From Mastigamoeba balamuthi (Eukaryota > Evosea > Mastigamoebida > Mastigamoebidae), in the NCBI GenBank assembly GCA_902651635.1, contig CACRSC010000075.1:792940-856939 (forward strand): 64,000 nucleotides of DNA. Reading direction: 5' to 3'. A program made the translations under genes and the position numbers. How positions within the stretch are numbered: position 1 is the stretch's first letter; every line of letters starts with the position of its first letter. Under the pieces are notes generated by a model. The model was not told the DNA's origin and searched no databases. It worked only from the letters and a program-made list of their open reading frames with translations. Below, piece by piece: positions 1 through 11,253 of the stretch.

Positions 1-3000
1 TCAGCATAGCACAGCTGGCAGACGAGTCGATAATGCCACACTTATGTGTCCATAGGGATACGCCAGGAATCAGAAGGGTCCTCCGATTGCCATTAGTGAC
101 AATAGTAGATATGGTGTTATTCCATGAAGACGTTCTCAGGTGTATTTGTTGCGAGCCCAGAACAATGGCACAGCCAGAGAATAATCTAGAAGGAGATACA
201 ATCTCGGAAACAGGTGATCCAATAACAATGTCATCAGAGCCATCGCCGTCTATGTCACCAATCTTTCCAACGAATTGCCCCAGGTTTAATCCCTTTTGAG
301 CACCCACGAGCATGTACCCATCTCTGTTCGTGAAATTGGACAGTCGGAAGACACCCTCTTGAGATACTCGATTATCCCAGCAGGTTTCCGGAGTGTTGTT
401 ACGACCCAGAACAATAAAAACCTGGCCCGTTGATCTGCGTGCCTCGGGAATCCCAATAAATATGTCATCAATGCCGTCACCATTCATGTCACCTGGCGAT
501 CCAAATGTGAACCTCTGGTCTTTTGAAGCAGACACCTCTATGACAAGCCCAGTACGGTTGCTGTAACTGATAGACAGATCATCAGACAAATCCCGGTTGT
601 TATCCCAGAAACCAGGACTTGCATTGCCGAACAATACAGCAATCTTTCCTGAGAGAAAGTGGGTGCTCAGTTGTGTGTTCTGAGGAAATCCAACCCCGAA
701 GTCATCAAGCAGGTCTCCGTTGATGTCGCCCAGTGCTTGTGGTACAGAAATATGGCAAATGGAGTAATTAGCCTCATTCGGATGAAGTACAATGCCGGTA
801 TCGAGACTTCCACTACGATTTCTGGAACCAAGGTGAATACGAATCCAGCCACACTGTGGCATATCAATGACCACATCATTAAGTGCATCTCCATTTATAT
901 CACCGATTGCTGTGATATTGGCACTTCTTCCACTGACGTACCTCTGTGTCACTGTCCATTCCAAAGTATCAATATTAATCACGGAGTCTCCCCTTAAAGT
1001 GGATGAGCCATATACAATGAAGTCACGGCATACTCCTGTGTCATCCTGAGTGACTAAACTCCAATCTGTCAGCCTATCGCCATCTAGGTCTCCAAGTCCA
1101 TTTACAGATTTTCCGAAAAAGCCACTGAGAGATGCGAACGTGATCCTCTCAAGGCGTGGCCCCAAGAATACTACTGCATGCGTGTCTCCCGAGCTGCCAA
1201 ACACGCCGACAAGTATGTCATCAATCTTATCGCCATTGTGATCACCCAGATTAATGATTGACAGTGTAGTCCAAGAGGCAGTAAACCGAGTTGGCAACAC
1301 AGTCAGACCGGTCCTGTTTCCACTTTGTATTGCCATTGGGCGATAGTGACTTCTCCACACTGTGTCGGTAGCAATGACAATGTTCCAGTAGCCAGTTGTA
1401 TCATTCACCATTGCGAATGCAAAGTCTGGTCTTCCATCATTGTTGACATCACCGATACCTGACGAGAAATAACCAGATAAGGTGGCACTTGAGTTTGGAT
1501 TAATAAGTACTCCTTGTTCTTGGTTGAGGTTAGACAAGAGACGGGGTGACAGGACAATGTGATTTCCAATAATGAAGTCGTTTTTTCCATTGCCATCAAG
1601 GTCATTCATCATCTTAACTGGAGCTTCTGAGCAGGCTCCTGGACTACTAAGTGTAACCACAATTCCTGAGTCTGACGCCTTTACACAATTCTTGGTATTC
1701 AGAGTGGCATTTACTGGATGATCAAACTTTCCTTTAAGAACACTCCGTTGACATCTGTTCCCAACTTCCTCAGACTTGACTATGTCTGGAACTCTATCTC
1801 CATCAATATCGCCCAATGACATTAGATCAAATGTCGCGGCCTTGTTGCAAAGATGCGCGCTCAATGTGTGGTTGAGCCAGAGTTTAACACTGTTTCCAAA
1901 TTGAATGGCGCCATGAGGGTTCTGGGTGAACTCTGTTTCCAAAAGTATGTCCGATCTGTTATCCTGGTCCAGATCGAATCCATTGGTTCCTTGGAGCCCA
2001 AAGTATGCCTTAAGAAATACAGCATCTGAGAACCCTGTGCAATCCTGCCACATTGTCATTGTGTGAGAAAAATCGAAGGTATTTGGCCACAATGGCCTTC
2101 CCAGACAGATTTCTGCAGTATGGATTTCTCGGATTCCTTGATAAGTCAAATCAATTTGAACGGCCAGATCGTGGATGTTATCTCCATTGACATCTCCAAT
2201 GCCAGCACAATTGAATATAATTGTAACCCACTCTATCCAAGCATCAGCATTTTTTCCAGAAGGATTGCTCCACGTCATAGAAAAGCCATTTGCACCATTT
2301 GTTCCGTTATCCGATGGAAATGAGTTACTGATAGAACCAAAGATGACAGTCAAGAAAGGGGTTGCCAGGCCAAAATCATCAAAAACATCATATGCCAGGC
2401 CAACATCGCCAACCATGTCACCGCTGATGTCCCCTATGCAGCTAACATGGTGAATTCTATCTCTATTTCCTGTCCATATTGTTGGCAGTGTTGACCAACC
2501 AACAGAATGTGGCCACTCTGTACAGTTTTAGTAAGATGACGAGTCTTAGAGACAAACAATGTGAACCTGTACAGTGACCAGCGAGAAGAACCACCCTGTC
2601 AGGTGCCTGCAGTACTAGGTCCGTTATTTTGTCTCCATTGACGTCTCCGGAGCAGCCCAAGTCCACATTCGGTATTAGTACGGTATCCATGGTAGTTTCG
2701 AGCAAGTTAAGTGGATCAGGAAGCACTTCAAGAATGTTAGTTTAGCGGAATTGTTTTCAAAGTCGTTCAATTTTTGATTTCGGTGTGAGCTTACCTTGAG
2801 AGGTGCCAAACACGATGAGAACACCATAGAGTGAGGAGCCAGAAGAGCGGGTCACAGTGCAGGCAATGTCATCTGTCTTATCACCATTGAGGTCGCCAAC
2901 ACCCACAGGACTACTGCATTGCACAGCGTCAGAATCTCGCAGAAGCCACACCCAGCTGTGGTCCGAGTGGTGAACTTCGTCCTGGTGTGAAGACGGCACA

Positions 3001-3116
3001 ACTCCCGGTGTCGCCCATTGGCTCCACGTCTCCAGATCCCCCATCGGCCACGTGAAACAGCGCAACGCAGCCGCTAGTACCAGAACGCTCACAATCCCCT
3101 TGTGATGGGCACACAT
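1..3116 (-). CDS. Secreted FG-GAP/VCBS-repeat protein (integrin-alpha-like propeller), 3' end beyond window
   Basis: Predicted extracellular calcium-binding beta-propeller-type protein; ligand unknown. The chosen start at 3116 opens a hydrophobic signal peptide (MCAHHKGIVSVLVLAAA). An upstream in-frame start at 3269 exists but would bury that signal. Two short GT-AG introns fit the frame, 2794-2726 and 2566-2518; after them the reading frame stays open to the left edge. About 15 calcium-loop motifs of the D-x-[DN]-x-D type recur at roughly 50-70-residue spacing, for example GDLNGDKTDD near 2890, GDVNGDKITD near 2640, GDVNNDGRPD near 1430, GDINGDALND near 880, GDMNGDGIDD near 480 and GDIDGDGSDD near 250. 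That is more repeats than the seven-bladed integrin alpha head uses. The gene is much AT-richer than the genes right of 8 kb. The missing C-terminus leaves open whether it is membrane-anchored. Confidence 0.85.
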
Positions 3117-3165
3117 GACGAGTAGTAGTCCGAAAACTCCGACTGCTTGCTGCCTATGTATTTTT

Positions 3166-3672
3166 GAAAATGAAATTTGTCTCGCAACCGACAGAGAATC
3201 AAACGGACACCCAGCCCCAAATTGTGTGAACGCGATACTGGTGGTCACACATTCACTGTCAATCAACAATAGCTGTTTTGCCGAGCGAATGACTCACGTC
3301 ATGGATTTGCGTAATCTGATTGAATCAGAGACATCTGCCGTGCCAATGTCAAAACCCCATCATTTTTTCTCTTATACACTCACAGACCGCACTCAACTCA
3401 CCAACCGGCACGAGTTAACTAAGACCGTGCACGTGGTCTACTAGTACAAACTGCCCGAGGCTGAGCACCTAGGGAACAAACCGTCTGTGGAGCAAAATGA
3501 AATTTGCGCCACAACCGACAAATAATGAACACCCGTTTGTGCCAAATTCATTTCTTCGTCTTTTGTATTCCAGTCCAGCGGTTGAAGTTAGCACTACGAA
3601 CAAGGTGTAGTGGTGAGTTCTCGTACAACTTGCTCTATTCATGTGTACGTCATGGATTTAAGCAATCTTGGT
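3166..3672. repeat. Degenerate direct repeat in the divergent intergenic region
   Basis: Two similar stretches lie in the same orientation between the divergent genes, one just upstream of each start codon. Copy 1 is about 3166-3318 and copy 2 about 3495-3672. Each begins with AAAATGAAATTTG followed by a CAACCGACA block, and each ends with ACGTCATGGATTT followed by a diverged AATCT. The middle parts have drifted. The arrangement suggests a duplicated promoter or 5' UTR segment. Confidence 0.5.
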
Positions 3673-3736
3673 GTTTCGCAAAAAATCAATCCTTGTGGCC
3701 GTTGTACAGTTTCATTCTGTATTCCTTGGGTACAAC

Positions 3737-4937
3737 ATGATGAACCACCTCTTTCTTTGCGCATTTGCGCTTGGCCTCTGCGTGGTGAATGCCCTTCACC
3801 CAGAACTCCCGTCATTTCCTGGTGTCGACCGACTCGACAGTGGCAGCAATGGGGTAGAGGTGGGCCAACCCCATGGCAAGTGTTCCCCAACTGTGATGGT
3901 TGTAGGCGAGGTTGGAGGCCCGTGTGCTGTGAATGAAGCACATATGACTTGCAACAGAGGGATTGCCTGTACGGATATCCGGATAATCGTTTTTTAAAAC
4001 CTTAACGTTCTCACTTAGTTTGCAACACTACCACTTCGACGTGCCAGCTCCGCAAGAAAATTGGTACGAGTCTAAGTTCTACGACACTTCAGCTTATACT
4101 GAGCAGGAGAGTATTGCGAAAACAAGAAGGATCAGTGTGACAGGCATCTGGATAATGTATGCCTTAATAACACCTGTACCCCCTTACCAGGATTTGGGGA
4201 GAAGTGCTTCATGAAATACTACTGTGCTTTCGGTCTCGTCTGTGAATCTGTTTGTTCTCCATACCAAAATTGGAGGCGGAATAGGCGCTGTAGTTCTGAT
4301 AATCAATGTCCTGCTGGGTATATATGCAATACTGAAGAGTTTCGGTGCCACAAACTGGCGGTTATTGGTGGATTTTGCAATGGAACCACTGTTCCATGTC
4401 CAGGAAGCTGCATTATGAACAAATGCTACCCCCCTTGGGCCTCCGCGGGATCACCTTGCAACCGCGCTCCTACTGGCATTTCGAAAAAACTTGATGTGTG
4501 TGATTCTGGTCTTCACTGTGGTATATCATAACTTCCTATCTATGACTAATAGATCAAATAGTTGATTCCATCTGTACAAAAGGGCCAGTTTGCTCTTCTG
4601 GAAACACGTCGATGTGCCACTCAGAGACGTTTGTCATTCACAGCAGTTATCTGTCAAACTGACTTTATTCAGGAATTGTATGTGTGACTCAGATGGTGAG
4701 ATGCGATGCCTTCCATCTCTGGCACAAAGATGCTCTGACTATGCATATCGGCGAGTTGCAATGTGCATGTTATATTCCAATTTTTCCCTCTGTAATGAGG
4801 CTTATTACGAATCCTTCACTGATACTGTTAAGTGGTATCTATATCATTATTCTCAAGTCAACAACTCACCAGTAGTTCAGCCTTACCAGTCCTGTATTCC
4901 TCTCGAGCAGTATGAGCAAATCTGCCTTGAGCATTGA
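3737..4937 (+). CDS. Small cysteine-rich secreted protein
   Basis: No named family is recognised with certainty; the pattern of short Cys modules resembles Dickkopf-N-like or other protist cysteine-rich surface proteins. The start at 3737 gives a clean signal peptide (MMNHLFLCAFALGLCVVNA). Coding pieces are about 3737-3968, 4019 to roughly 4070, roughly 4107-4529, 4592-4629 and 4675-4937. Introns are short, with acceptors such as TTATTCAG. The splice between the second and third pieces could not be made to fit in frame, so that stretch is approximate. Modules such as CNTTTSTCQ, CLNNTCTPLPGFGEKC, CSSDNQCPAGYIC and CDSGLHC have paired cysteines. The C-terminal exon (ending YEQICLEH) is tyrosine-rich. 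It is divergent to the FG-GAP gene, about 620 bp apart, so the two may share a promoter region. Confidence 0.6.
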
Positions 4938-5959
4938 TGTTCTGAGTGAGGCAAGCTCATTGACAGCCTACGTATGCATAGTTGTGGCTTTTCTCATTCT
5001 ATAACGAAAATACTCCTGAGAATTCATAGTCAGACTGACCATACAAAAAACAAAGACTTCAGAGTGATAACTTTTGGTGATGGATGGCAAATTGCCACAC
5101 AGTAGAGTCATACCCATATTTCAGTGTAAGGGACAGAGAGAGGCATTTAGGGAATTTTGGGGTTCTGGTAACACGGATGAGTTTAAAGGCCGAAATAGAC
5201 CACACAAAAGGAAGAAAGAGTCTATGCAACAAAATGTAATGAAAACGCATCCAGGAAGTCACAAGGAAAACGATAAAGGTAGTGAAAAAAGGCATCAAAT
5301 TGTTTTGTGGGTATCAAACCAACAGTGAGAGTGAAGAACCAAGAGATGCTAAACATGCTATCTGATCCCAATAAGCCAAATTATTACTATTTAATACAGC
5401 AGGTTTGAAAAATGCTGAGAACAGAAGTGCAGTCTGGAGTTGTTATCACGCAGAGTAAGCTCAAAAAAACACGTCGCCATGAACTTGCAATGGCTCCTGA
5501 CACCCAGATCATGTGTATAGTCTTTGCTCATCGACAGCCAGTGCTTGTCCCACAGCTTATCAGCCTTTTCAAGTGTATTGAATGAAGCACACACTACGAG
5601 TGCTGAGAGGGATATTTCAGTTCATATTGGTTTTTCTGAAAAATTGTATTTTCTGAGGGTAGTAATAGTGTGAATGTAAGAGGACCTGTTCAGAAAATTA
5701 TATACCTTTTTCTTCATTATTAGAGTTTTCTGGCAGGAAACAGGTAGACATTTTTTGTACAGACCTCCCACATCCACTGTAATTTGGCCTACAGATGGAT
5801 ATTATAATGCAGGAGTGGTAAAACAATATGACCACCATTCCATCTGTCGAGCTATAGTAGAAATAGAAATATGAGTGCGAATTCCTAAAATAAGGTTTGT
5901 ATGATGATTGCGATGGGTACAAACATAATAACAGAAGGGTTTCATACACTATTTCACAA
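4938..5959. other. AT-rich stretch without a recognised gene
   Basis: Only short open frames occur (longest about 80-95 codons on either strand), none with a recognisable domain. It follows the stop of the cysteine-rich gene and runs into the mariner relic, so it may include 3' UTR and decayed transposon flank. Confidence 0.5.
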
Positions 5960-6900
5960 TTCACACTTAGACAAATCGCTGGCAAAACACATCCAGATAT
6001 GGGTAGTCACTCCACAAGCCAGGTCATGTTCTGCCCCCAGTCCAGGCAGTAAGCGAATGAAAGTTAAACTCACTAACCCTGGCCTTCAGAATGACCCAAA
6101 CATTTTCAATATCATTACAATCAGGACTGCATACTGGCCAGGGCAGAGTATGTACATTATGGTCATCCTACAAGTGGCTTTAGTGCTTGCTTTCATTGTC
6201 CTCAGCAAGAAGCCACTCAGCATGATCCTCTTCATAACCTATCTGATGGATGGAAGAAGTGCTCTCTGATAGATAGCATACATCTATTCAGAATTTGGGT
6301 TCTCTGTATAATATGCAGCTTTCCGAATCCATATGAAGAAAAGCACCCCAATCTGGACCTTCTGGGGGTACTTCACCTTTCTGATAAGAAATCGATGACC
6401 AGATACTTGTCAGTGCTTTGCCTTTGATACACTCAGCCAGAATATTGTCTGATCACAAAACTAGAAAAAAACTCTTCAATCTCACAGCAAATATTCCTGT
6501 GCAAAATCCATACGAGCTTGGTGATAAGCAATAGTAAATAATGAAGCCTGAAACTTGACCTGAGCAGCATGCAAATACTGGCGAATAGTTGAGACAGAAG
6601 CCTGAAGGTGAAGAGTTCTGTGCAGAGCAGCAGCCAAGTGAGATGGCTTGGATTTGGTCCTGGATAGGATACGTTTGTCCTCTTCCTCTGAATTTGCCCT
6701 TCTTACTCTCACTGTTGGTGATGCTGTGACCACAGTGTCTGAGTGGAACTGCTGGGCTGATCCGAGTCCACAGTGCATATACTGTGCAATGCATTTATTC
6801 CCCCGCTGAGGACCCTTGGGGTGAGTGCAGGAACCAAATCTCCCATCTCTGCATTTTCTGTAAGAGACATATTTAGCACTAAGAGATAATGCAGACAAAA
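5960..6900 (-). mobile_element. Decayed Tc1/mariner-family DNA transposon (transposase relic)
   Basis: Reading the minus strand from 6898 gives a helix-turn-helix-like part (SKPSHLAAALHRTL, then SVSTIRQYLHAAQVKF and a HQARMDFAQEYL segment) typical of Tc1 transposases. About 6330-6400 encodes VKYPQKVQIGVLFF, matching the conserved VKHPxKVMVWGCFS region. Near 6050-6180 a third piece reads DDHNVHTLPWPVCSPDCND followed by IENVW, the DDE-domain signature normally seen as SPDLNPIENVW. The pieces lie in different frames with several stops and frameshifts (for example a stop directly after the EYLL segment at 6482-6484), so it is inactive. Terminal inverted repeats could not be located by eye, so the ends are approximate. 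Confidence 0.75.
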
Positions 6901-7059
6901 TACTTCATGGTCAGATTCCCATTGGAATGTCTATGTTTTCTATTGACATATTTCAGGAATTATTTGATCATAACTTAACAGGAGACAGTGTAGTGATTTC
7001 TACTGTAGACAGGACAGCTTTGTTGGCTTGTTCTTTTACGGTGTTCCAAGCGGGCAACT

Positions 7060-7310
7060 TCAAACTCATGTTGTCTGGCAATGCTGCAGTGTCGGGTGGG
7101 AGTGGCAGTATTGAAAGTGCCAGCAGGTCACCGAGGCAGCCAGGCTCCATAGATGAATCAACATTTCTCAGCTTTCCAGGAGGTAGTCCAAACCCCGTGG
7201 TTTCTTACTCACTTATTTGACCAGACGAATTGAATAAGTACCCAATTTTGGCAAACACGCACTGTGAATGGTGTCTTGCTCGAAGCAGATGGCCATTGAT
7301 CATTCGTGTA
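7060..7310 (+). pseudogene. Orphan inverted fragment of a GH51-array gene (tail exon plus 3' flank)
   Basis: On the plus strand, opposite to all array genes, about 7066-7150 reads SGNAAVSGGSGSIESAS and RSPRQ. This is the C-terminal tail signature of array genes, for example SGGSSSLESATKSPRQ in the gene ending at 37700. The downstream 160 bp also matches the region 3' of a second orphan tail at 36904-37300 on the minus strand, including TGGCCATCTGC and ACACCATTCACAGT when reverse-complemented. It lies 11 kb from the nearest array gene, next to the mariner relic. It is a decayed duplicate, not an expressed gene. Confidence 0.7.
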
Positions 7311-7724
7311 ATTGGCCCTGTCCAGATATACCACAAATGCCGAGCCATAAAACTCCTTTCCACCAGCGATTTCGAGAATAGCTAATCGGACCGAGGGAGA
7401 GAGGAGAGGGCCAATACGCAGTGACTGGCGGCCAGAAACTCGAACTTAACTATTGCGACATTATAGGAACAAACCCTGCCGTTTATGAAGTGATTTTTCT
7501 GAGACGCAAGTACCAATTGGTGACACTGTGCAGAGAAGAAGTGTACCACGTCCTCTGAGTCTCAGCAGTCAATGCGTGCACCCACCACTCTGCTCACAGA
7601 GCCCTACACAGGCCGAGGCCAGCCAGAAGCGGAGGAGCCAAGGTCATCGCTGGCCAGGCGTGCCAAGTTCGAAGTAACAGCAGTTGACTCGGGACCGGAG
7701 AGACTGAGGGGACGAGGAGAGGGC
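7311..7724. other. Intergenic stretch at the composition boundary
   Basis: No gene is seen. GC content rises here from the AT-richer left part to the GC-rich remainder of the window. Confidence 0.5.
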
Positions 7725-8010
7725 CTAGAGCCCGAGCGCAGCAGCAGCCGCAAAGTACTTGGAGACGGCGGGGGGCACGTCGGCCCCGAACGAGGGCACG
7801 ACGACGTCGCGGTAGTCGCGGACAAAGGCCGGGTGCCACACCGAGAGCGCCACGTTGTGGTTGACCCTGCCCTGCGGCGCCTCCTCGGTGGTCGCACGAT
7901 CCCACTGCCCGTGTGGGGGCTCCAGTGGTACGACGGCGACCACAGACGGTCGGGGTGCCCTTCCACCAACACGGGGCGCTCGCTCTCCCTCAGCTGCTTG
8001 GAGGGGGGAG
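7725..8010 (-). CDS. Possible terminal exon of an unidentified gene (weak GT47/exostosin resemblance)
   Basis: A GC-rich open frame ends at 7725-7727. A plausible acceptor (CAAGCAG) lies near 7993 on the minus strand. The last residues read GRVNHNVALSVWHPAFVRD and then YRDVVVPSFGADVPP. An NH motif followed by R-x-x-DVVVPxF is reminiscent of exostosin (GT47) proteins, where NHLIF precedes FDVSIPLF, but the spacing is much shorter and the frame stops soon after. Upstream exons could not be assembled with confidence. It could equally be a fragment or a chance open frame in GC-rich DNA. Confidence 0.25.
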
Positions 8011-8537
8011 CGCACCGCCCTGTCTCCATGATGTCTACTAGAGGCCTACTTTGTCTCAGCCGAAACCACTAGAGGACAAACTGGTAAAGTGCACGTCCTT
8101 GAAGTAGTAAAGGGTGAAAGATGAGCCATCCCGATCGGGGGTTGTAGCCAAAGCAGGACAAGGGCGAGGGGTGGATGACCTCCTGGCATGCCCTTCTTTG
8201 GCTTATCGGGGGTGAGACAAAGCAGGGCCGTGGAAGAATGTACACGGGGTCCATTTCTCTTTTCCCTCCGCAGTCTGTTGGGTCTGCCACGATATCCCGA
8301 ATTCCGGGATGTATCATCTTCACTGTTTGGGCGAACACTGTCCTCCGGATCGTCAAATTCGAGTTTGGCAGGACAGAACACGTACGTTCACGAGCCCTTC
8401 ATTACAACAGATTTCTGCCGAAATCGGGTCGAAATCTGTGGCGTGACGGCAGAATCTGAGCGGAGATTCCGAGCCAGACAACGATTCTACCGGCCACCTC
8501 ATCACACCCGCAGCGGAACCAGCATCGCGCCCTTGCC
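8011..8537. other. Stretch with no confident gene
   Basis: It contains the putative upstream part of the weak minus-strand gene (a possible exon reading SSFTLYYFKDVHFTSL near 8080-8130) and the promoter and 5' UTR of the receptor gene starting at 8538. Nothing here is firm. Confidence 0.4.
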
Positions 8538-9852
8538 ATGCGGTCGCCCTCCTCTCTGGCCCTCGCGTGCCTCGTCGCCTGCGCCCTCTCGCAGACGCCG
8601 GCGTGCACGTACACGGCCTCTGACGGCAGCGCCTACGACCTGAGCGCCCTCACGTGAGCCACGTCACGTCACGTCACATCCCCCAAAAGCCCTGCGTTGC
8701 GTCACGGCCGTTTCCCGGAATTACGAGCTCTCCCCCCTCTGCCGCCTCGCCCCAAGGCTGTCGGGCAGGACGTACGACCTGGCCAGCCCGCTGCCAGGCA
8801 CCTGGAGGGTCAACGTGTGCGGCGCGGCCCCCGTGGGCCCGGCGTGCGCGCCCTCGAGCCCCGTGTGCTTCAACGTGGGGGACACGGCGTTCTACTACTC
8901 GTACGGGAGCATCGCGACGTGGCAGCTCAGGGACCACCGTCCGTACCCGTGTCCCTCCACCCGCTACTGCTGTCCACAGCCCTCACCTCGGCACCGCCCG
9001 AAGCCGCGGGGCCCGGCAGGGGCGTGGTGGCCACCGTCACGCAGGGGGAGACGTGCTACGCGCAGCCCTCGCGCAGGGCGGCCACTGCGTACACGTCGAG
9101 TGCGCCGCTGCCCGCTCCTCGCCCTGAGGCGCACTCGGTTGACGCCCCCCACCCCCGACGCCGGCAGGCATCGTGATCGACTGCGACCGCTCAGCCAAGG
9201 TCCCCCAGTTCTACAAGGCCGAGGGGTCGCCTGCCACGTCGTGCTCCGCCACAATGCACGCCCCCTGCTGCCTCCCCTCCCGACTGTTGCTGCTGATTCC
9301 CGTGCTGCTGCGGTCCGAATGTGGTCGACCGCGGGCTGTGGGCTTTGGGATGTGGCAGGTACATACGGTCGGACAAGGGCTGCCCTGCCGCTTCTGGCGG
9401 GAGCTCAGGGGGCCACCGCCTGGGCGTCTGCAGTGCCATTCTGATAGCGTGCGGGCCAAATCGACGACGGGGGCGCCACAGGGGGCAAATGACTCAGCGT
9501 TGGTCGCAGGCTGGCTGTCTGTGTGGTGCTGTACGTGGCCTGCGGCGTACTGGTCAACTGGAGGCTGCGGGGCCTGAGCGGCGTCGAGGTGCTGCCCAAC
9601 GTGGGCATGTGGTCAGCCCTCGCCGGCCTAGTCAAGGTGTGCCCACGGGCTTCTTGTTGGCAGCACCGCGCGTCACTGTCTAATCACTGTCTAACCGCCA
9701 CGCCGCGGGTGGACGCAGGATGGGTTCATGTTTGCAGTCACTGGTGGGCGTGCTCCTGCCGTGCGCCTTCTGCCATCCCAGGCATTGCCATCGCCAGCGG
9801 CCCTGTCTCACTGCTGCCGCCTCTGTCGCAGAGTGGTTACGACAGCCTCTGA
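8538..9852 (+). CDS. Cation-dependent mannose-6-phosphate receptor/Atg27-like sorting receptor (MRH domain)
   Basis: Type I membrane receptor expected to move luminal glycoproteins between Golgi and endosomes. The start at 8538 gives a signal peptide (MRSPSSLALACLVACALSQ). Exons are about 8538-8653, 8757-8939, a third near 8999-9090, a fourth from about 9170, then about 9511-9636 and two last pieces near 9719-9733 and 9832-9852. The MRH domain has paired cysteines: TPACTYTASDGSAYDLSAL, a YSYGSIATWQL strand, VTQGETCYAQ and IVIDCDRSAKVPQFYKAEG. One transmembrane helix follows (AVCVVLYVACGVLVNWRL). The juxtamembrane segment GVEVLPNVGMWSALAGLVK and then DGFMF matches the conserved PxxxFWxxLxxLVxDG region of M6PR and Atg27. 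The last residues GYDSL form a YxxPhi sorting signal at the C-terminus. Exon boundaries in the middle are approximate. Confidence 0.8.
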
Positions 9853-10103
9853 TGAGCCCCGCATCCGCTCCGCATTGCTTGCGCATCACCGCCTCAGTGG
9901 CAACGGCGAGTGGCATTCGTGGTGGTCGGCCTTTTTGGCCCGGCAGTGCGGTGCACACAAGAGCTGGCAACAATCATTGCTGTTGTTTGGAGAATCTCAG
10001 CCCGTCAACACGCTCAGTGACGGACGTTACGAATCGTGACAAGAATCACGATTTTCGCTCGCAGTGCCTGCGCAGCGGAATCAGTGCTGACCTGGTGCCG
10101 GCG

Positions 10104-11217
10104 ATGCGCGTGGACGTTCCCGCCCTGTCGCTGCAGGTGCAGCTGCCCGACGGAGAGGTCGTGGCAGCCCTCGCGCAGAACCTCGCGGGCATGTCGGTGC
10201 TGGCGCTGTGTCTGGGGGCCCTGCTGCACCGCCCCGTCGCTGCCCGCCTGGGGTCCTCCGCCCGCGCGGCCCTGGCGCTGCCCCTCGCCTGCGCCATCGC
10301 CGCGTGGCCCTACGGCCCCTCCGCCGCCTCGGCCTCGCCGTGGGTCCGCTACACGTGCGCCTGCTACGCCTTCACGCTGCTCTTCAAAGGTCCCCGCTGC
10401 CCTCCCCCCCCCCCCGTTCCTCTGGCGCTAGTGCTCTTCAGTATTCACGGCCAACACGAAGGATGAGTGCTGTGAACACGCGGTTGGTCCTGTGATGTTA
10501 TTAGTGTGCTATTCAGACACCTTTTCACTGCGCGACATGGCTCGTAGGTCAGTAGTCCTTTCCAAAACCCAACACAATGTAAATCAAGTAAGTTATGTTG
10601 CTATGTCGTGGTAATAACAAATAAGACGACTGCGACTGGCGCTCACCGAGAGGCCCTCGCGCCCTCGCGCCAGCGCTCGAGGCCGCTGTGCTGCGCACGT
10701 GGCCGCTGCCCAGCGCGCGCCTGTGCCTGGGCGAGTGGCTGGCGCTCTACGCGCTGCCGCTGAACCTCTCGGTGGACGCGGCCACGCAGGCCCCGCAGCG
10801 CCTCGCCTCTGCCGCCGAGCGCGCGCGCCTGTCCGCGGCCCTGGCGCTCTGGGCGGCCGCGCGCTACGCCGGAGCAGTGGCGCTGCTCTCGTGGACGGCC
10901 GCGCGGGGCGACGGGCTGCCCGCGGGGCTCGTGGCGGCGGTGCCCTACGCGGAGCTGTACGCGGTGCTGGCGGTGGTCTACTGCGTGCTGGCGGGGCGCA
11001 CGACGCGGGGGCGGCGCTGTGCGCGGGGGCGCTGGGACTGAGGCCGCTGGCCGCGTGGCACTGGCCGCTGCTGGCCACCTCCCGCAAGGACGCCTGGCGC
11101 CGCTGGAACGGCGTCATCCACGTGCCCCTCCACCGCAGCGTCTTCTCCCCCCTCCGCGCGTGCGTGCCCCTCTCCCTGCCCCCTCCCCCACATCCCCCGA
11201 GCCCCCTGCGAGGCGCC

Positions 11218-11253
<36 letters not shown>

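Noticed and set aside
7725-8010. Firm identification as an exostosin (GT47) gene
   Set aside because: Only a short NH...DVVVPSF resemblance is seen, spacing does not match the family and upstream exons could not be assembled; kept only as a low-confidence feature.
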